From contig MEHQ01000774.1 in assembly GCA_008828725.1 (NCBI GenBank), positions 835,005 to 899,004 of the forward strand: a stretch of DNA of 64,000 nt. Reading direction: 5' to 3'. The position numbers were made by a program, and so were the translations under genes. How positions within the stretch are numbered: position 1 is the stretch's first letter; the number at the start of each line of letters is the position of its first letter. Source of the DNA: Saccharina japonica. Its lineage: Eukaryota > Sar > Phaeophyceae > Laminariales > Laminariaceae. Below are positions 22,908-60,152 of the stretch, piece by piece. Under the pieces are notes generated by a model. The model made no database searches. It saw nothing but the letters and a program-made list of their open reading frames with translations, and was not told the DNA's origin.

Positions 22908-23092
22908 TTTACCCGGGGGTGGTTCGAACCCACCCCTCCCCGGTTTAGCAGTAATTACCGTATACCAGGTAGGTAACTGCACAGGCTGAACGTGGGTAAC
23001 TTACCGGGTGTGGTTAAAATCCGTCCCTACGGTTGAGCGGCAAAATTACCTGTAGTAGGTAACTGGGCAGGCTGAATGTAGGTAATTACCGG
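22908..23092 (+). repeat. Direct duplication, about 90 bp, 2 units
   Basis: Two units share TACCCGGGGGTGGTT-like starts, then AATTACC, CAGGTAGGTAACTGCACAGG and CTGAACGTGGGTAA. Moderately diverged. Confidence 0.65.
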
Positions 23093-23439
23093 TGGGTAAC
23101 TGGTCTTCCCACACAGGTTTCTGTCCTCCCTGCATGCATGCGACATCCGACGGAAACACCAAGAAGACGGTTTTTCGGGGCACCGCGAACGATCGGAGTC
23201 TATGGCACCTTTTGCCGTGTTCTATCGCTACCCCACGTGAACGTTCAATGCAGTCCCTTCCAGGCTTGCTGTTCGCTAGTCGCTATCCCGCAGCCTTGGG
23301 TCTTCCCTGAAATAGTACACCTATATTTTTTTTCCTCTTTCGCTAAATTAATTAAGTAACCCCCCCCATACCACGAACAACCTATCATACCGATACGTGC
23401 CTCTCGCTTGTTTATACAACTACTTTGCAGCTATAAACT

Positions 23440-23975
23440 CGATGAATCTGGTCGTTTTGTTACTCGCCCGGTGCCTTACTCTCCCAGTGGCTATTTTGTT
23501 TTTTCCCCTTAGCTTTCAAGAGTTTTTTTTTGTATGTTGTTCGTTCTTGCCTGCTTGGCTACGTATGTACGAGTAATAGCTGATGCGAGGAAAGAACGCC
23601 TTCTGTTTTCTGTTTTCTAGCACTCCCTTTTCAGCTTGCGACCCCCCCCCCCCCCGGGGTTTCCAAGTCGACCACAATCAATCGTCCCTAAGGGTAACCT
23701 TGTAGAACTAGCTATAAATTAGATAGATTCGTTTGGCTTGTGGTCGGTGTTACTTGTCCGGTGATGGCTTTACTTGCCCGGTGGCTCGTTTTTTTTCTTC
23801 AGCTCTCGCAGAGCTTTTTGGTGCTCTTCGTTTTTGCCCGGTGGTTACGTACGAGTAGCTGGCATGGGGAACAAACGCCTGCTGTGTTAGAACTCCGTTT
23901 TCAGCAGCTTGCGACACCCCCCCCAGGATTTGAAGTCAACCACAATCAATCCCGAAGGAGAACCTTGTAGTATGT
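23440..23975 (+). repeat. Direct duplication, about 265 bp, 2 units
   Basis: Both units run from TTACTYGCCCGGTG..GGCT through CTTTCAAGAG/CTCTCGCAGAG, TACGTACGAGTA, GAACGCCT and TTTTCAGCTTGCGAC, into a C-run and CAACCACAATCAATC..GGAGAACCTTGTAG. Diverged; not coding. Confidence 0.75.
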
Positions 23976-24064
23976 GTATATTACTACTGCTGCTGTAGGT
24001 TCGACCCGACCCAACCAGGAGAACCACAAAATAAAAACGCGATGCCAAAATTATTCAACCGTGC

Positions 24065-24312
24065 GCTTATCCCCCATTAACTCATGGAAGCTGTCATCCA
24101 TAGGCAAGTCCGTCTCGCAAGCGGTTCTTAGTAGGATGCAGCTTACCTTCAATACGACTCACCCTTAACCTCACGGCGATTCGCGCTTGGTGCTATTTAT
24201 AGCAATGTCTGCCTGGTCGGTGAAAGCCCGACATGCTCCGTCCCGGCATCGTAGGGACGCGATAATCTATGATGATACGACTACGGCCATGCCTGGATAT
24301 GAAGTACACCCC
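24065..24312 (+). repeat. Poly-C-bordered repeat, near full length
   Basis: ATTAACTCATGGAAGCTGTC, ATAGGCAAGTCCGTCTCGCA, AGCGGTTCTTAGTAGGATGC, then GCGCTTGGTGC, CTGGTCGGTGAAAGCCCGAC and ACGACTACGGCCATG, ending in GAAGTACA and a C14 run. This is the longest unbroken copy of the family together with 44740-44955. Confidence 0.75.
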
Positions 24313-24536
24313 CCCCCCCCCCCTGAGAAATGAAAGTTACGTTTGGGGGGGGGGGGGCAATGCACTGAAAAACGATACGTAGAGTTGGCTGCTGTTCGCA
24401 GTAGGCACAGAGCCGGGCTTAGGCGTGTATTGCAATTAGCGGGTTCACTTTTGAGCACAAGCATTGGTCACTGACTGACTATTATTAGTATACTATTCCA
24501 CCGAAGAGCTGCCCCATGTCCTTTGATGCCGATGCA

Positions 24537-24680
24537 AACAAACAGGATATGTGTTCCAGGCTGGATTTCTTATTTATTATGTGACAGGGTGTTTCCTACA
24601 CGAATTTCAAGATAACGACACCCGAATTTCTTATTTTCCTCCAAACCTCAGCCTGGCTTTCTTATTAGGTGTCCTGTACT
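24537..24680 (+). mobile_element. AAGAAACAGG-family element (clean copy)
   Basis: AAACAGGATATGTGTTCCAG, GCTGGATTTCTTATTTATTA, GTGTTTCCTACACGAATTTC, ACGACACCCGAATTTCTTAT and TCAGCCTGGCTTTCTTATTA, then GGTGTCCTGTACTG. The inverted CAGGCTG/CAGCCTG blocks near each end suggest a DNA-transposon derivative. Confidence 0.65.
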
Positions 24681-24689
24681 GTGTTTTAA

Positions 24690-26265
24690 AACGTGACTAG
24701 ATCGTAGACCTCAGACAGTGCGCGCGGGGGTTTAGCCTCGCACGGTTTCCTAAGGGGTTTTGTTCAGGGAAATGGTCAAGGGGGGGTGTACCCCCTCCTA
24801 CACACACACACACACACACTTTTTTGGCCAATCGGGGGTATGGAGGAAACAGGCCCGTGGCTGGTACCCGCGCGTGCCTTGACCTATTTTGAATGAAACC
24901 ATGACGCGCTGGCAAGTCGCCCGCTGCTCATACCGAGCCCGCACTCTATTACATTGGGGCTAACGGCATGGTGACGCAGGAGGGTGCACGTGCACAGGAA
25001 TCCTCCCTCTTCATTTCATTTTTTTCTTTGGGGGGGTATGCCTCCCGCTAATGGCTCAACTCGTGCGCACCGATTAATAGAGTTTCCCCCCTTTTGAGGG
25101 GGTTTTGTGAGAACAACAATAAATCCCACAGGGATGAAGGAAAAGAGGTATGTATATACCACATACATACCATATCACGAGCAAAAAGCAACGACCGTAG
25201 GCCCCAACGGCAACCATTAGCACCCCACATCGCACTACCACCAGCCTAGTGGTCACGCGCTGCGCACACCACCCATCCGGGACGACGGCGAAGCGCAAAC
25301 AAGCCCCCGGATTTTTCACGAACATGGTAAGGCGTGGGTACAGCAGCAGCGAGCGGTAGTGAGCGGCACTCGTATGCTTCGCCCGAACTTCGACCGTCCA
25401 AAAAAACAAAACAAAACACAACACAACACACATTATACGTAAGAAGAACGAGGTCGTTCCGACAAAGAGGTAAAAGATGGACGCATTTTATATAGCGACC
25501 GGTATTTTGTATTTAGAAAGCGACCGGTATTTAGTAGTTAGATAGCGACCGGTCGATCCATCAACGATCAAATTGACGAGAGCACCTGACCCAAACCCCA
25601 AAGGCGCAGGCAGCGACCGACGCCGGCGGGAGGGAGTGAAAACAGAGGCCGGGCATGGAAGCTTATTGATTGACGAAGCATTCAACACCAAAGACACACG
25701 GGGACAGCATGTATGTTTACCCAGCTGTCGGCTCCTCGCAGGCAAGCAGAGTCCGACAGGTTATACAGGGCAACAGCAGCAGTAAAACATTGCACCCGCC
25801 CTCCCCCCGTCCCCTTCAGATCCCTTCTCAGATACTTCCAATGCGTGTGAAGACAAACAAAAAAACTTGAAAAAACCTGTGGTAAAAAATAACGAAGCGT
25901 TGTCTTCTGACAGCCGCGGCTAGTATCCCGGGGACATAAATACCCCCATATATCCCCTCCCATCCATCCCATATTCAGGGGAAAACCCCGACATTACGGT
26001 TGCGCATGCATGTACGAGCAAAACAGAAAAAAAATGGGAAAAAAATGGGGCATCTTGGGCCACTGGCTCGAAAACTCACAGCTTACAAAAAAAAACGGTG
26101 AACCTTGCCGGCGAGAAAACACAAACCCGAGCCTACGGCGGGGTTCGAAACATGTGTTATTAATAACGGTATATGATAATTTTCGTCAAAACTGTCACGA
26201 CGCGTCAGGGCCACTTTTGCCCCTGGGCGCTCGCGGTGCTGCCCTTCGGGCCTTTTTATGTGTGT
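24690..26265. other. No supported gene
   Basis: Mostly unique DNA. Three close copies of AGCGACCGGTATTT at 25494-25550 and a CA tract at 24803-24821. Minus-strand frames of up to 119 codons at 25074-25433 carry no motif I recognise. Confidence 0.4.
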
Positions 26266-26430
26266 GTGTTTTTTTCTCTTTTTTTTTGTCCATCCCATTT
26301 ATCATCTTCGCCCTTCTTTTCTATCTCCCTCTTTAGTCGTAACTCAGATCCGGGGTCACTAAGTAGACTCTTCTCCCCCCCTCCCCACTACGGTACTTGC
26401 CTTGCATTTATGTGTGTATCATAGCGAACC
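26266..26430 (-). mobile_element. SINE 3' part (copy 4)
   Basis: Minus strand: body with GGAGGGGGGGAGAAGAGTCT, GTGACCCCGGATCTGAGTTA, GGGCGAAGATGATAAATGGG and an A-rich tail. Head absent. Confidence 0.75.
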
Positions 26431-26687
26431 GAAAAAAACTACGAGAAATTCGTTTTTGGTCCTATCAACCTCAAACCTACTATTGATGCAGTACTGTATT
26501 AATACTGCATTTCAAGAGTACACACAAGGGTTTATCACGCTATAAATACGCCCGTGTCGCGCTATCTCCTTTTTTACCGTACGTGCGTGTATCACCCTGT
26601 TCCATAAGATGAAGAGCGTTTTACGAATAACATTTCATTCAAGCGGCGCTTTTATTTCGGGACAGAGTGGGCACAGACTTGGCAGTT

Positions 26688-27025
26688 TTTTTTGTTCCTT
26701 TTCCTTTTTTTCATCCCATGTATTATCTTCGCACTTCTGTCCCTCTCCCTCCATAGTCGTAGCTCAGATCCGGGGTCACAAAGCAGGCTTTTCTCCCTCC
26801 TCCCCCACTACGGTTCGTGCCTTGATTTTTATCGCGCAGAGGGTTCAGTCTTTCCCAACGCTCGTCGACTTTCATCGAATTTTGCTAACTCACGCTCTCG
26901 CGCTTTCCGCTACGTAGTCGAGCTATTTTTTGCGAGAAAAACCCCCTACGAGCACAAGTATGCACTCGGACCCACGACCTGACCTTGACTCTACCAGGGA
27001 CCAGATTCACCTGCCATTCCACCGA
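26688..27025 (-). mobile_element. SINE, near full length (copy 5)
   Basis: Body blocks as in the other copies (ATTTTTATCGCGCAGAGGGT and GTAGCTCAGATCCGGGGTCA on the plus strand). The region 26960-27025 (GGTGGAATGGCAGG.. and GTGGGTCCGAGTGC on the minus strand) looks like a tRNA-like head with a B-box-like GGGTCCGAGT, different in sequence from the heads of copies 1 and 7. Confidence 0.65.
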
Positions 27026-27034
27026 GGACGGCAG

Positions 27035-27104
27035 CTGGACCAAAATATAAGGAACGTTTTCACTTCATAGTAGTGAACACACGCTCGTTATATTTTAGGT
27101 CCAG
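27035..27104. mobile_element. 70-bp palindromic MITE with CTGGACC ends
   Basis: Left end CTGGACCAAAATATAAGGAACG mirrors the right end CGTTATATTTTAGGTCCAG. Related 65-70-bp elements: 30790, 31326, 62914, 63057 and 63776. Confidence 0.7.
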
Positions 27105-27811
27105 GGTTGTATCACGGCAGCGCGGGCAATCCTTCGTGCCGTCGAATGCTGCGTACTACTGCTGTATCAGCATAAACCATAAGCGTCCTTTTTTTTTATC
27201 CCAAAGGGATGACATTATAAGAGTAAAACCCCTTTTGAACCGCGCTTAAGCCCCGATTTAGGGACAAACTACTCGAAAATAAGAGTAGGATACGTAGCTC
27301 GTGCAATACCAAGCAACAAAAGAGGTCCGCCAAAGCTCCGACAGCTCATCGATTATAGATGGCCAACTTCATTATCTAGGTCTGGCTCATCTTGCCGAGT
27401 GGGAGCCGTTTAGTCTGCATCATCTGTATCATAGCTAGCGCATGCTTGTTTTCCTGGGTTGGATCTGTGATACGCAGATCCTGCACAACCATTCAGAACG
27501 GCCGTTGGTGGAACTACATGATCTAGATGATCTGCAGATGATCTGAAGATGATCTGCAAATGGTCTGTCCGTCCCAGGTGTGAAACAAGGTTGAAAGCCG
27601 TGCAGCCATCTATGAAACTACTCGAAGAAAACCCCACTAGAACCACGCCCCGATCAGCGGGGACAAACTACTTAAAAATAGAGTCGGCAATCTATAAAAC
27701 TACAGTCAGTACTACTGCCTGCTGCTGTATGTGCTGCCTGCTGCTGTGCGTACTGCCTGCTGCTGTATGTACTGTCTGCTGCTGTACGTATGACAGCAGT
27801 AGTGCTTTCAA
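27105..27811. other. Intergenic, with GATC-type patch
   Basis: 27420-27560 is the GATC/TCTGCAGATGATCTG repeat type. 27716-27790 has four copies of CTGCCTGCTGCTGT.GT. This lies just beyond the stop codon of the kelch gene; I did not find a clear polyadenylation signal. Confidence 0.45.
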
Positions 27812-52811
<25,000 letters not shown>

Positions 52812-53537
52812 GGCGCGCTGTTGCAAGGCAGTTGTTCCAAGCAGCCAGCAGCCAGCAGCCAGCATTTTCATCGGTCGGGAGTTCATGAATTTTGAGCGGC
52901 GTGATTCGTGAATGAAACGCTTCTTGTCGCATGCGTTTTTTTCGGTTTTCGACGTCGCGACGTCGCACGACGAAACGACCATACCTATGTGAGGCCCAGC
53001 TCACAGCAGTTTCGCAGCTCGCTGCTGATAAGACGGTTGACGGGACTCACACGATCGATAGCAATGATAGCAATGAGTATCTGGGTCTAACCCTACCCCC
53101 GGAGGGTGACAAAGTATGATGAAGTAAAAATAACAAGACCTGTCATCTCACGGGAATACGTCGACGACAGAAAGAAATGGGCAAAGAGAGGACGATATTT
53201 GTATTCTGGTTTGCGAAAAAGAAATCGGTGCTGTTGTACGAGTACGTACATAGGCGAAGGCATCTACTTTCGTAACGACGGCATGTTAGGGGTGTAACAG
53301 ACGGCAACGTTCGAAAACAATGCCGTTACAGAAACTTGGTGTAGTAACCGTAACTACTGCCGGCTTTTGGTGTGGATGGAGTTTTTTGGCCGTATACGCT
53401 CGAGACCGGCGGTGACTCATCCCACGGTAGTAGCAGTACAGTAGTAGTAAGGGTTGCACTGCTGTGGCAATAGTTTTTGGCCGGTTGTGCTCTCAAGTGG
53501 GCGTCTACCGGTTCGTGTGGCAACTTTACTAGCACAG
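52812..53537. other. Upstream region of the kelch gene
   Basis: No second gene seen. 52840-52865 has a CAGCCAGCAGCCAGCAGCCAG triplicate directly upstream of the start codon, and 52953-52970 has GACGTCGCGACGTCGCACGACG palindromic sequence. No clear TATA box was identified. Confidence 0.4.
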
Positions 53538-53890
53538 ATGCTCCGAGTAAACTCGATACTCCGAATATACTAGGAGTATCGAGTATTTAATGTACTCCGA
53601 ATACTGAGAGTATTAGAGTACTGGTGGCCTAAATACTCGGAGTACTTGGAGAAAAAGCAGTACTCAAGGCCCAGATACTCCGAGTACTGGGAGTATGAGC
53701 AGTAAATCATCCTTGAATACAAGCAGTATACCCGGAATACAAACATATAAATTACTCGGAGTACAGGCAGTATCCGCAGTGCAAAACCTCGAAATAATAA
53801 TACTACAGTTACTGCGAGTACGCAAAGTACCTGAAGTATTTTCCTCTAAAATACTCTATGTATTATACTTCCAGGTAATGGGAGCATCTG
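53538..53890 (+). repeat. GAGTAC array, copy 2
   Basis: Same organisation as 9245-9575: TACTCCGAATACTGAGAGTA, GTACTGGTGGCCTAAATACT, CGGAGTACTTGGAG.., then CGAGTACGCAAAGTACCTGA. More diverged in the middle than copy 3. Confidence 0.8.
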
Positions 53891-53992
53891 TGGATTTTGA
53901 AATGCTATAAACGCCAGTCACATGCTCCCAGAACCTGGGAGTAAAGACGGCCGAGTCTTTTAACATGATCCAAAGATGCTCCCGATATACTT

Positions 53993-54315
53993 CACACTCC
54001 GAGTGAACTCCGAGTATCGCGTACAGTTCGTACTCCGAGTACTGAGAGTATTAGAGTACTGGCGACCTGAATATTCGGAGTACTTGAAGTATGAGCAGTA
54101 TACTGAAGGCCCAAATATTGCGAGTACAAGGCGTACCCGCAGCATCAGACCCAAAAATACTCCGAGTATGGCAGTATCTGCAGTACAGAATCTCGAAATA
54201 CTCCGAGTACGAGCAGTATTCCGAAGTACATAGAGCCCGAATACTGCGAGTACACGAAGTACCTGAAGTATGTTATCTCCAAATACTCCTTACTTTACTC
54301 CAAGGTACTCAAAGC
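53993..54315 (+). repeat. GAGTAC array, copy 3
   Basis: Closest to copy 1: CGCGTACAGTTCGTACTCCG, GTACTGGCGACCTGAATATT, GAGTACACGAAGTACCTGAA and a final CTCCTTACTTTACTCCAAGG. Confidence 0.85.
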
Positions 54316-55149
54316 ATCTGTGTAAAGTTGTTTTAGGTTTTAGGACTATGGCGCATAGACAGAGATACCTGTGTGCATATTAGGGCGGGGATACGGGGGG
54401 GCGGCGATTTTGTATACTATTTCGTTGTCCCGAAAATGCAGCACAGCTGCGGCGGCTGGTTTCCTCCTGTTTATAAAAGAAGGTTGTGTGAAAATATTAC
54501 CAAGTTTGGTGAGCGTTGGAGGTCGGCTGCCTGGGTCGTTGCGGAGCCCGTAATCAACATAATACATAGGTCACCAGTTACTACGCCCTATTGATGTGAT
54601 GTGGCCACGGCATATATAAATCGTCTCACCATTTATTTTCGCTCCTACCTAAACCCGTGGTTGTCGTGAGACATGGAAGTGTGGAGGGCTTAAGCTTTAT
54701 TTTTACCCATCCGCCGGAGGATTTAAAAAAAAATACTCCCTTAGTAAATTGCAGACTGCAGTAGTTTTTCTTGTGTAGGGCTCGTCGCCCCTTCACTTTC
54801 ACGTCTACGTAGTAGGTGTCACGAAATATTCGCGGTTGGCCTGTCGATTCGAGTTTTTCATGAACCAAAATATGCAGTAGAAAAAGCGCAAACCTCTTTT
54901 TCTGTCGTTCTCAGTGTACTACAGAGTACGAGCCCAATAAATTGCGGAGAGAAAAGGATGGAGAAATAAATCAACACATAGAAAGTATAGGTTTAGGTAT
55001 ATGGAATGGAGCTATCGATAGGCCAGTAGCAAACGTCGGTAGTCCACCAGGGTTCCTTGTACATTCTGGTTTTCCTCGGTCTTCTTCTTATGTGTGTTGC
55101 TGTGTACCTGGTACTAGTGATCGACACCACAACGCTCATTATATGCTGC
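54316..55149. other. No gene seen
   Basis: Unique DNA; TTTATTTTTACCCATCCGCC GGAGGAT (54691-54722) is also found at 48570-48594. Confidence 0.4.
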
Positions 55150-55475
55150 ATATTTTTTGTTTGTCCATCCCATTTATTATCTTCGCCCTTCCTTTCTCTC
55201 TCCTTCCTAGTCGTAACTCAGATCCGGGGTCGCATAGAAAGCTTCTCTCCCTCCTCCCCCACTACGGTTCTTGCCCTACATTTTTATCGCGAGAAGACTT
55301 CAGCGTTTTCTTCCCTCGTCAACTTTCGTCGAATTGTGCTTACCCACGCTATAATATGCGCTCTCCACAGTTGGTGTCATTGAAGAATAAAAATCTCTAT
55401 ACGAGGAGACTCGAACCCCCGACCTCCAACGCTAACAGGCTTCGTGGCTACCTGTTAGACCCCCGGGGCGACCGG
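55150..55475 (-). mobile_element. tRNA-derived SINE, full length (copy 7)
   Basis: Minus strand: head GGTCGCCCCGGGGGTCTAAC with B-box-like GGGTTCGAGT (RC of 55409-55418), followed by the shared body (CGACGAAAGTTGACGAGGGA, GACCCCGGATCTGAGTTACG, GGGCGAAGATAATAAATGGG) and an A-rich tail. The head differs in its anticodon-arm region from copy 1, so the two copies either derive from different tRNA-like heads or have diverged strongly there. Confidence 0.8.
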
Positions 55476-57075
55476 CGTTACCATATTGGAGGATGGCAAA
55501 CACTGCTCGTATACAAGTACTATTACGGGGGAACATACAGTAGTAGTAGTAATCCTAACCAGGTATGGTGTGTAAACATAGCGGTAATACATTGCTTTCC
55601 GGGGCCGTCGTGGGCTCTGATTACTATGGCCCCCCGTAAAGTAATTTGATTCGACTCTTTTATTTGTCGTCCAACCTCCAATGACATGGATGGGGCAATA
55701 TCGCAAGATTGCCGTATCAGTGGTTCAGGCAACCCTCGAACCTCTCGGCAATGGGTGGACATTCCTCCATAAAAAGAGCACAGACAAGTGCTCTCCTAAC
55801 TCCTCGTCCGAAGCCCACCCGTCCGGAGTGAGTGGCACAGCAGAATAGTATTATTATGACATTATTTGCCTTCCGACAATGTGCGGGGCAATATTCGTTC
55901 AGAATGAAAAAGCTGACACAATTCGTCGAATAACACCAATCTCATCCAACCAATTATCCTTCCCTGCGTATTAATAATAGTAGAGTGGTGTTGAGGTAAA
56001 GGGGATACCGAAAACAAAATAGCATGCTCCTAAGATGGGGGCTCTATGCCCTGCCCAAAAAAGCTGGGTTTCCTTACGGAAAATTGTAAGCGCCCCGCAA
56101 ACAACGAAACTAGCAGTAAAACACAAATATGATTGTGAAACTATAGTGGTACATACATATAAAGGTGCAAAAAATGAGGTCCATTGTTGACGAGGGGCCC
56201 CTATCAGCCAGATTATTTCTGGCCCTGGCCTAAAACCCAAAGCTGCCTCCTCTACCTAAAAACCCCAACCTCAAAAATTGACCAATCAGAAAAGTTCGGA
56301 CACGAAATGTCTTTCTTTCTGCCGTATATAACACGTAGTACGACAACACACTAATTTCCCGGGGTATAATTCCGAGCCGGTTTTCTCCGAAAAGTAGGGG
56401 GGGCACACACGACACGGACGGGCTGGCCGAGGTGTTCCCATGGACGCACGCACATTGCTCGGCGCTTGCACCCTCTCCCCGTTCTAAAAAAATAAAACAG
56501 TTTTTTTTTTTGTGATTTTGTCCAAAAGGGTGTGTGGTGTGTGCCATCTTATTGCACGTGTGTTATACGGCAATACTCAACTGTTATAGTGCATAGGTCG
56601 CGCCAACCTACTGGTGGGCGCTTGCATCAGGCCATTGTAAGCCAAAGCGAATAACGCTCGATCGAAAGCTCCGGCCTACCACAACCCCCACTGAACAAGC
56701 CCGAACCAACCGAGCAAACAAAACTGCAGTAGGTTAAAAAATGCAAGCAACAGACCAATCCTGTTGCTGACCACCTCGAGGTATCCACGCCTGCGCGGCG
56801 TACTTCAAAAAAGAGTCTACAGAGTAGCGCGCATCGACCCGCTTGGACGGGGGGGGTGAAGGGGGGGGGGGGTGCCAGCAATCCCCACCCCCGTGACGCA
56901 CTTCCAAAAAGACTCGCGCGCGCGCACCGAGTCCTTGCCAACACACGTGGAGACGGCGAATCTCCACGTTTTCTGCTCTGCTACCCCCCGCCCTTCAGCA
57001 TGGCCGTTCATTGTGAGTGTTGATGGCCGTTGGTTTGTTGGTGGCGACTAGCCTGAAAGTTCCCTCCCCCGCCTC
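55476..57075. other. No supported gene
   Basis: Contains the tail end of a TTACGG-type repeat (55612-55640: TTACTATGGCCCCCCGTAA) and G/C runs at 56848-56868. Minus-strand frames of up to 105 codons have no motifs I recognise. Confidence 0.4.
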
Positions 57076-57147
57076 GGAAGGGATATGCGTTGTCAAAGGC
57101 CAAATTATTACAGTAAGGCAAACAACAAATTACCATGTATCCTTCAC

Positions 57148-57778
57148 GGGCCAAGTGACCCGACCCGCGGGTTGGGTCAGGAAGTTTTTGATTAAATATC
57201 ACCGGTCGGGTCGGGTCCGATCGGGTCGGGTCGGATCGGATCGGATCGGGTCGGGTCGGGTCGGGTCGGGTCGGGCCGGGTCGGGTCGGGTCGGGTCGGG
57301 TCGGACCGGGTCGGGTCGGGTCGCGATCCGGACGGTCGGACCGGCGGTCGGGTCGATTCGGGTCGGCTCGGGTCGGCCGGGTCGGATCGAGTCGGGTCGG
57401 ACCGGGTGTGGACTAGGGTCGGGTCGGGTCGGTTCGGGTCGGCCGGTCGGGTCGGACGTCGGGTCGACCGGGTCGGATCGGATCGGACCGGGTCGGGTCG
57501 GTTCGGATCTGATGAGTCGGACCGGAGAGTCGGATCGGAGTCGGCGACGGGTCGGACCGAGTCGCGGACCGGGTCTGGGTGGCGGTGGGTCGACCGAGCG
57601 GCTGGGTCGGACCGGGTCGGGTCGGGTCGGACTCGGGTCGGACCGGGTCGGGTCGGGTCGGGAGGGGTCGAGTTGGGTCGGGTCGGGAGGTCCTTCAACT
57701 TCTCACTGACCGGGTTGTGTCACCCTTATTCGACCCGACCCGAGCTGACCCGCGAGGGTTGATGCGACCCGTGAAAAT
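57148..57778. repeat. (GGGTC)n satellite element, 630 bp
   Basis: Left edge TTCACGGGCCAAGTGACCCG and right edge GCGACCCGTGAAAATCC are inverted versions of each other. The interior is a GGGTCGGGTCGGATCGG repeat with pentamer period and drifting variants. It gives Arg/Gly/Ser- and Asp/Pro/Thr-rich frames that are not genes. A related smaller element is at 46078-46262. Confidence 0.85.
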
Positions 57779-58309
57779 CCCGGCAAACGACTACGTACAC
57801 CCCCCCCCTCCCCCGGCCCGCTTTGACAGCCTTTGCCTTGGCGCTTGGTAATACTCTAACAAGAGTCCACGTCGTCATGTTGTCATTCCTGGATTGCACC
57901 CAACTCGCTCGCCAAATTCCACACCAGCAGGGGTGCTCGCCGTCTTGACGTCCGACTGTTTCCTCCCCCCCCCTCGTAATTCGTTGAGGAGCATTGCTGA
58001 GCAAGAAGGCTTTCTTCGTCGGCGCCCCCTCTGAAAAAACCCCTTGTGTCGCCCCAGCTTGCCATTCAATTGCATGGAACTCCTGCGTGGGCGCTTCCTT
58101 GCTGTCCCCTATACCCCGATGGATGGCCACAGGACTATTCGCTGGGAAGCCACAGCCGTTCGTATGGAACTCTTGTTCTGCTACTGCTGTAGTGCAAACA
58201 TGATATCAATCTACAGTAACTTCAAGTGGTTTGTCCCCAAAACATGGGTGGGCGCAGCTAGTAGGTAAAAGTTTTGCAGTGCAATGTACAAACCTCGCGG
58301 ACAGAGGAT
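57779..58309. other. No assigned gene
   Basis: Open frames on both strands cover 57875-58270. Neither shows a known domain or clean splice sites; they might be a decayed mobile-element piece. Confidence 0.35.
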
Positions 58310-59290
58310 TTATTCCCGCTTCATGTAGTATATGATCTGGATCTTTCATATGTTATGGGCACACAGATAGATCCCTGACCTGTATGATCTACAGGAGGAG
58401 CAGTAGTTCATGTCGCCAGGTGGGATATGTATACTATTGCGGGGGACCATAGTAAATACTAGCAAATAGGACCCTACGGTGCACACAAACACCTACCATA
58501 TACATTCACCTCTTTTTGCTAACAATCGTTGGTCCTATTTACTATTACGGGGGGGCATAGTAAACACTAGTAAATAGGACCTATGGTACACACAAAAACC
58601 TGTATATTTATCTATTTTTACTAACAATATTTGGTCCTATTTACAATGAATGGTCCTCCGTAATATGGTCCTCCGTAATAAAGCAGTACGGCAGTACATA
58701 CATCAGTTCACAGATCCTGCACATCATCCCAAAACAGCAGGTTAGGATCTCTAGATGATCTATTTCGTGGGACCATGGTAAACAGGACCGACGGTACACT
58801 TTTAAAAGCCTACGACGTACCAGGTACCGGTATATATTTACTTACCCCCTTAATAACTTAAGAACTGGTCCCACGAATTTGGGGAGAAACTACTTGGAAT
58901 TAGTGTGGGGCATTTTCTTCAGTTCGGAATGGGTTAAAAGAAGTACCAGGTATATATTTACCTGTATACTTTGTTTGCTAACAATATTTGGTCCTATTTA
59001 CTGCAGTTCTGTTGTGGTCCCCCGTCATAGATGATCGATCTATCTGTGTAGTAGATGATCTGTCCCGTGTGTGTGCAATTTTGAATTTCGCTCGAAGTTG
59101 TATAGGTGGAGGCTTATTTCACATCTCAGACAGGTGATCTACAGATATAGGTCAGATAGATCATCGATCCCCACTTCATGATCTATCTATAAGCAGTAGA
59201 CCTTTCAAGGCAGATCTATCCCCGATCTCTATGATCTAGTTCATGTTGCCGGGTATAGGAGCCGTATAATCCGCGGGGTCTAGCGCGTGT
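58310..59290. repeat. Cluster of GATC patches, TTACGG MITEs and a TTAA MITE
   Basis: TTACGG-type copies at 58437-58547 and 58547-58680 lie back to back, and diverged ones are at 58770-58830 and 58940-59030. Between the last two is a TTAA/CCC MITE (58845-58933). GATCTATCTG-type patches lie at 58320-58410 and 59030-59250. It looks like repeated insertion into, or next to, the same sites. Confidence 0.75.
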
Positions 59291-59977
59291 CTCCTGGGTT
59301 AGACCTCTGCCCTAACTACTGACTGTATATACTTCGTACAGGTCTTGCACAACCTCCCACAACGGCAGGTGAGGAACTACTACGGTAGATGATCTATGCT
59401 ACAACAGTTAGTACTGCTTGCTGTAGATCATGACATATATGCGAGGTGTGGAGGTTTTGCTCTCTCTAATATTGCAACTCTCATGCAACTCATGAGTATC
59501 TTCCAAAAGCAGAGCAGAGTGTACACTACTACTACTACTGTACTATCATCATACTGCTGCTGTGTCCCATAGAATGCTTGTGTTTACATATGGCATAGCG
59601 AGCCCGCGTGTAAGCATGCAGGCAGGGTAGTGGCTGTTGTTGCCAAACATATCGGCACAAAGGTACAGACACTACGACGAGTACGAGTAACAGACAGCAA
59701 CGGCGCGCACACTGGGGTACGCGATGTGCCGCGTTCGGTGTTACCTTGAGTGCATACCTCGTACCTCGTACGCAAAAGTTTGAAGTTTGAATAATTTTAG
59801 GTGAAACATGGCCCTTCTTACCTTGAATATGGAAACCCACCCTATTTTGATGAAACTAATCCGTATAATTCAGAGGCATACCCCCAACGGTGGCTCGGGG
59901 ACGATATGGAGCCTCCACACGCCCCCCCGGCTGGCTGGCCCCTTGACCACCTCTGACAGGCCCTACCAGGCAGCGCC
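59291..59977. other. No gene seen
   Basis: Short ACTACTACT run at 59526-59540. This stretch would include the promoter if the ATG at 59978 is real. Confidence 0.35.
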
Positions 59978-60007
59978 ATGGAAGTGCTTGAGAAAACACA
60001 ACGCAAG
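59978..60007 (+). CDS. Possible first coding exon of an unknown plus-strand gene
   Basis: ATG in a favourable context (GCGCCATGG), ten codons MEVLEKTQRK, then a consensus donor AAG/GTGAGT. A CAG acceptor 20-30 bases upstream means it could also be an internal exon. The phase does not connect directly with the next proposed exon, so at least one of the two is wrong or an exon is missing. Confidence 0.25.
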
Positions 60008-60152
60008 GTGAGTTGCTAGGACCGATCAACCTGCAGCCACGGATACCGTCGGCGTACAGCGTGGCAGTGTGTACACGCTGCCGGCGTCGTGAAGTCTATC
60101 GTCGTCTTCCGATTTTTGTATTTTTCGAGCTTCCTTTTCCCCTTTGCTCCAG

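Noticed and set aside
57017..57762. Open frames of 118-230 codons rich in Arg/Gly/Ser/Val or Asp/Pro/Thr/Arg
   Set aside because: Translation of the (GGGTC)n satellite on either strand.
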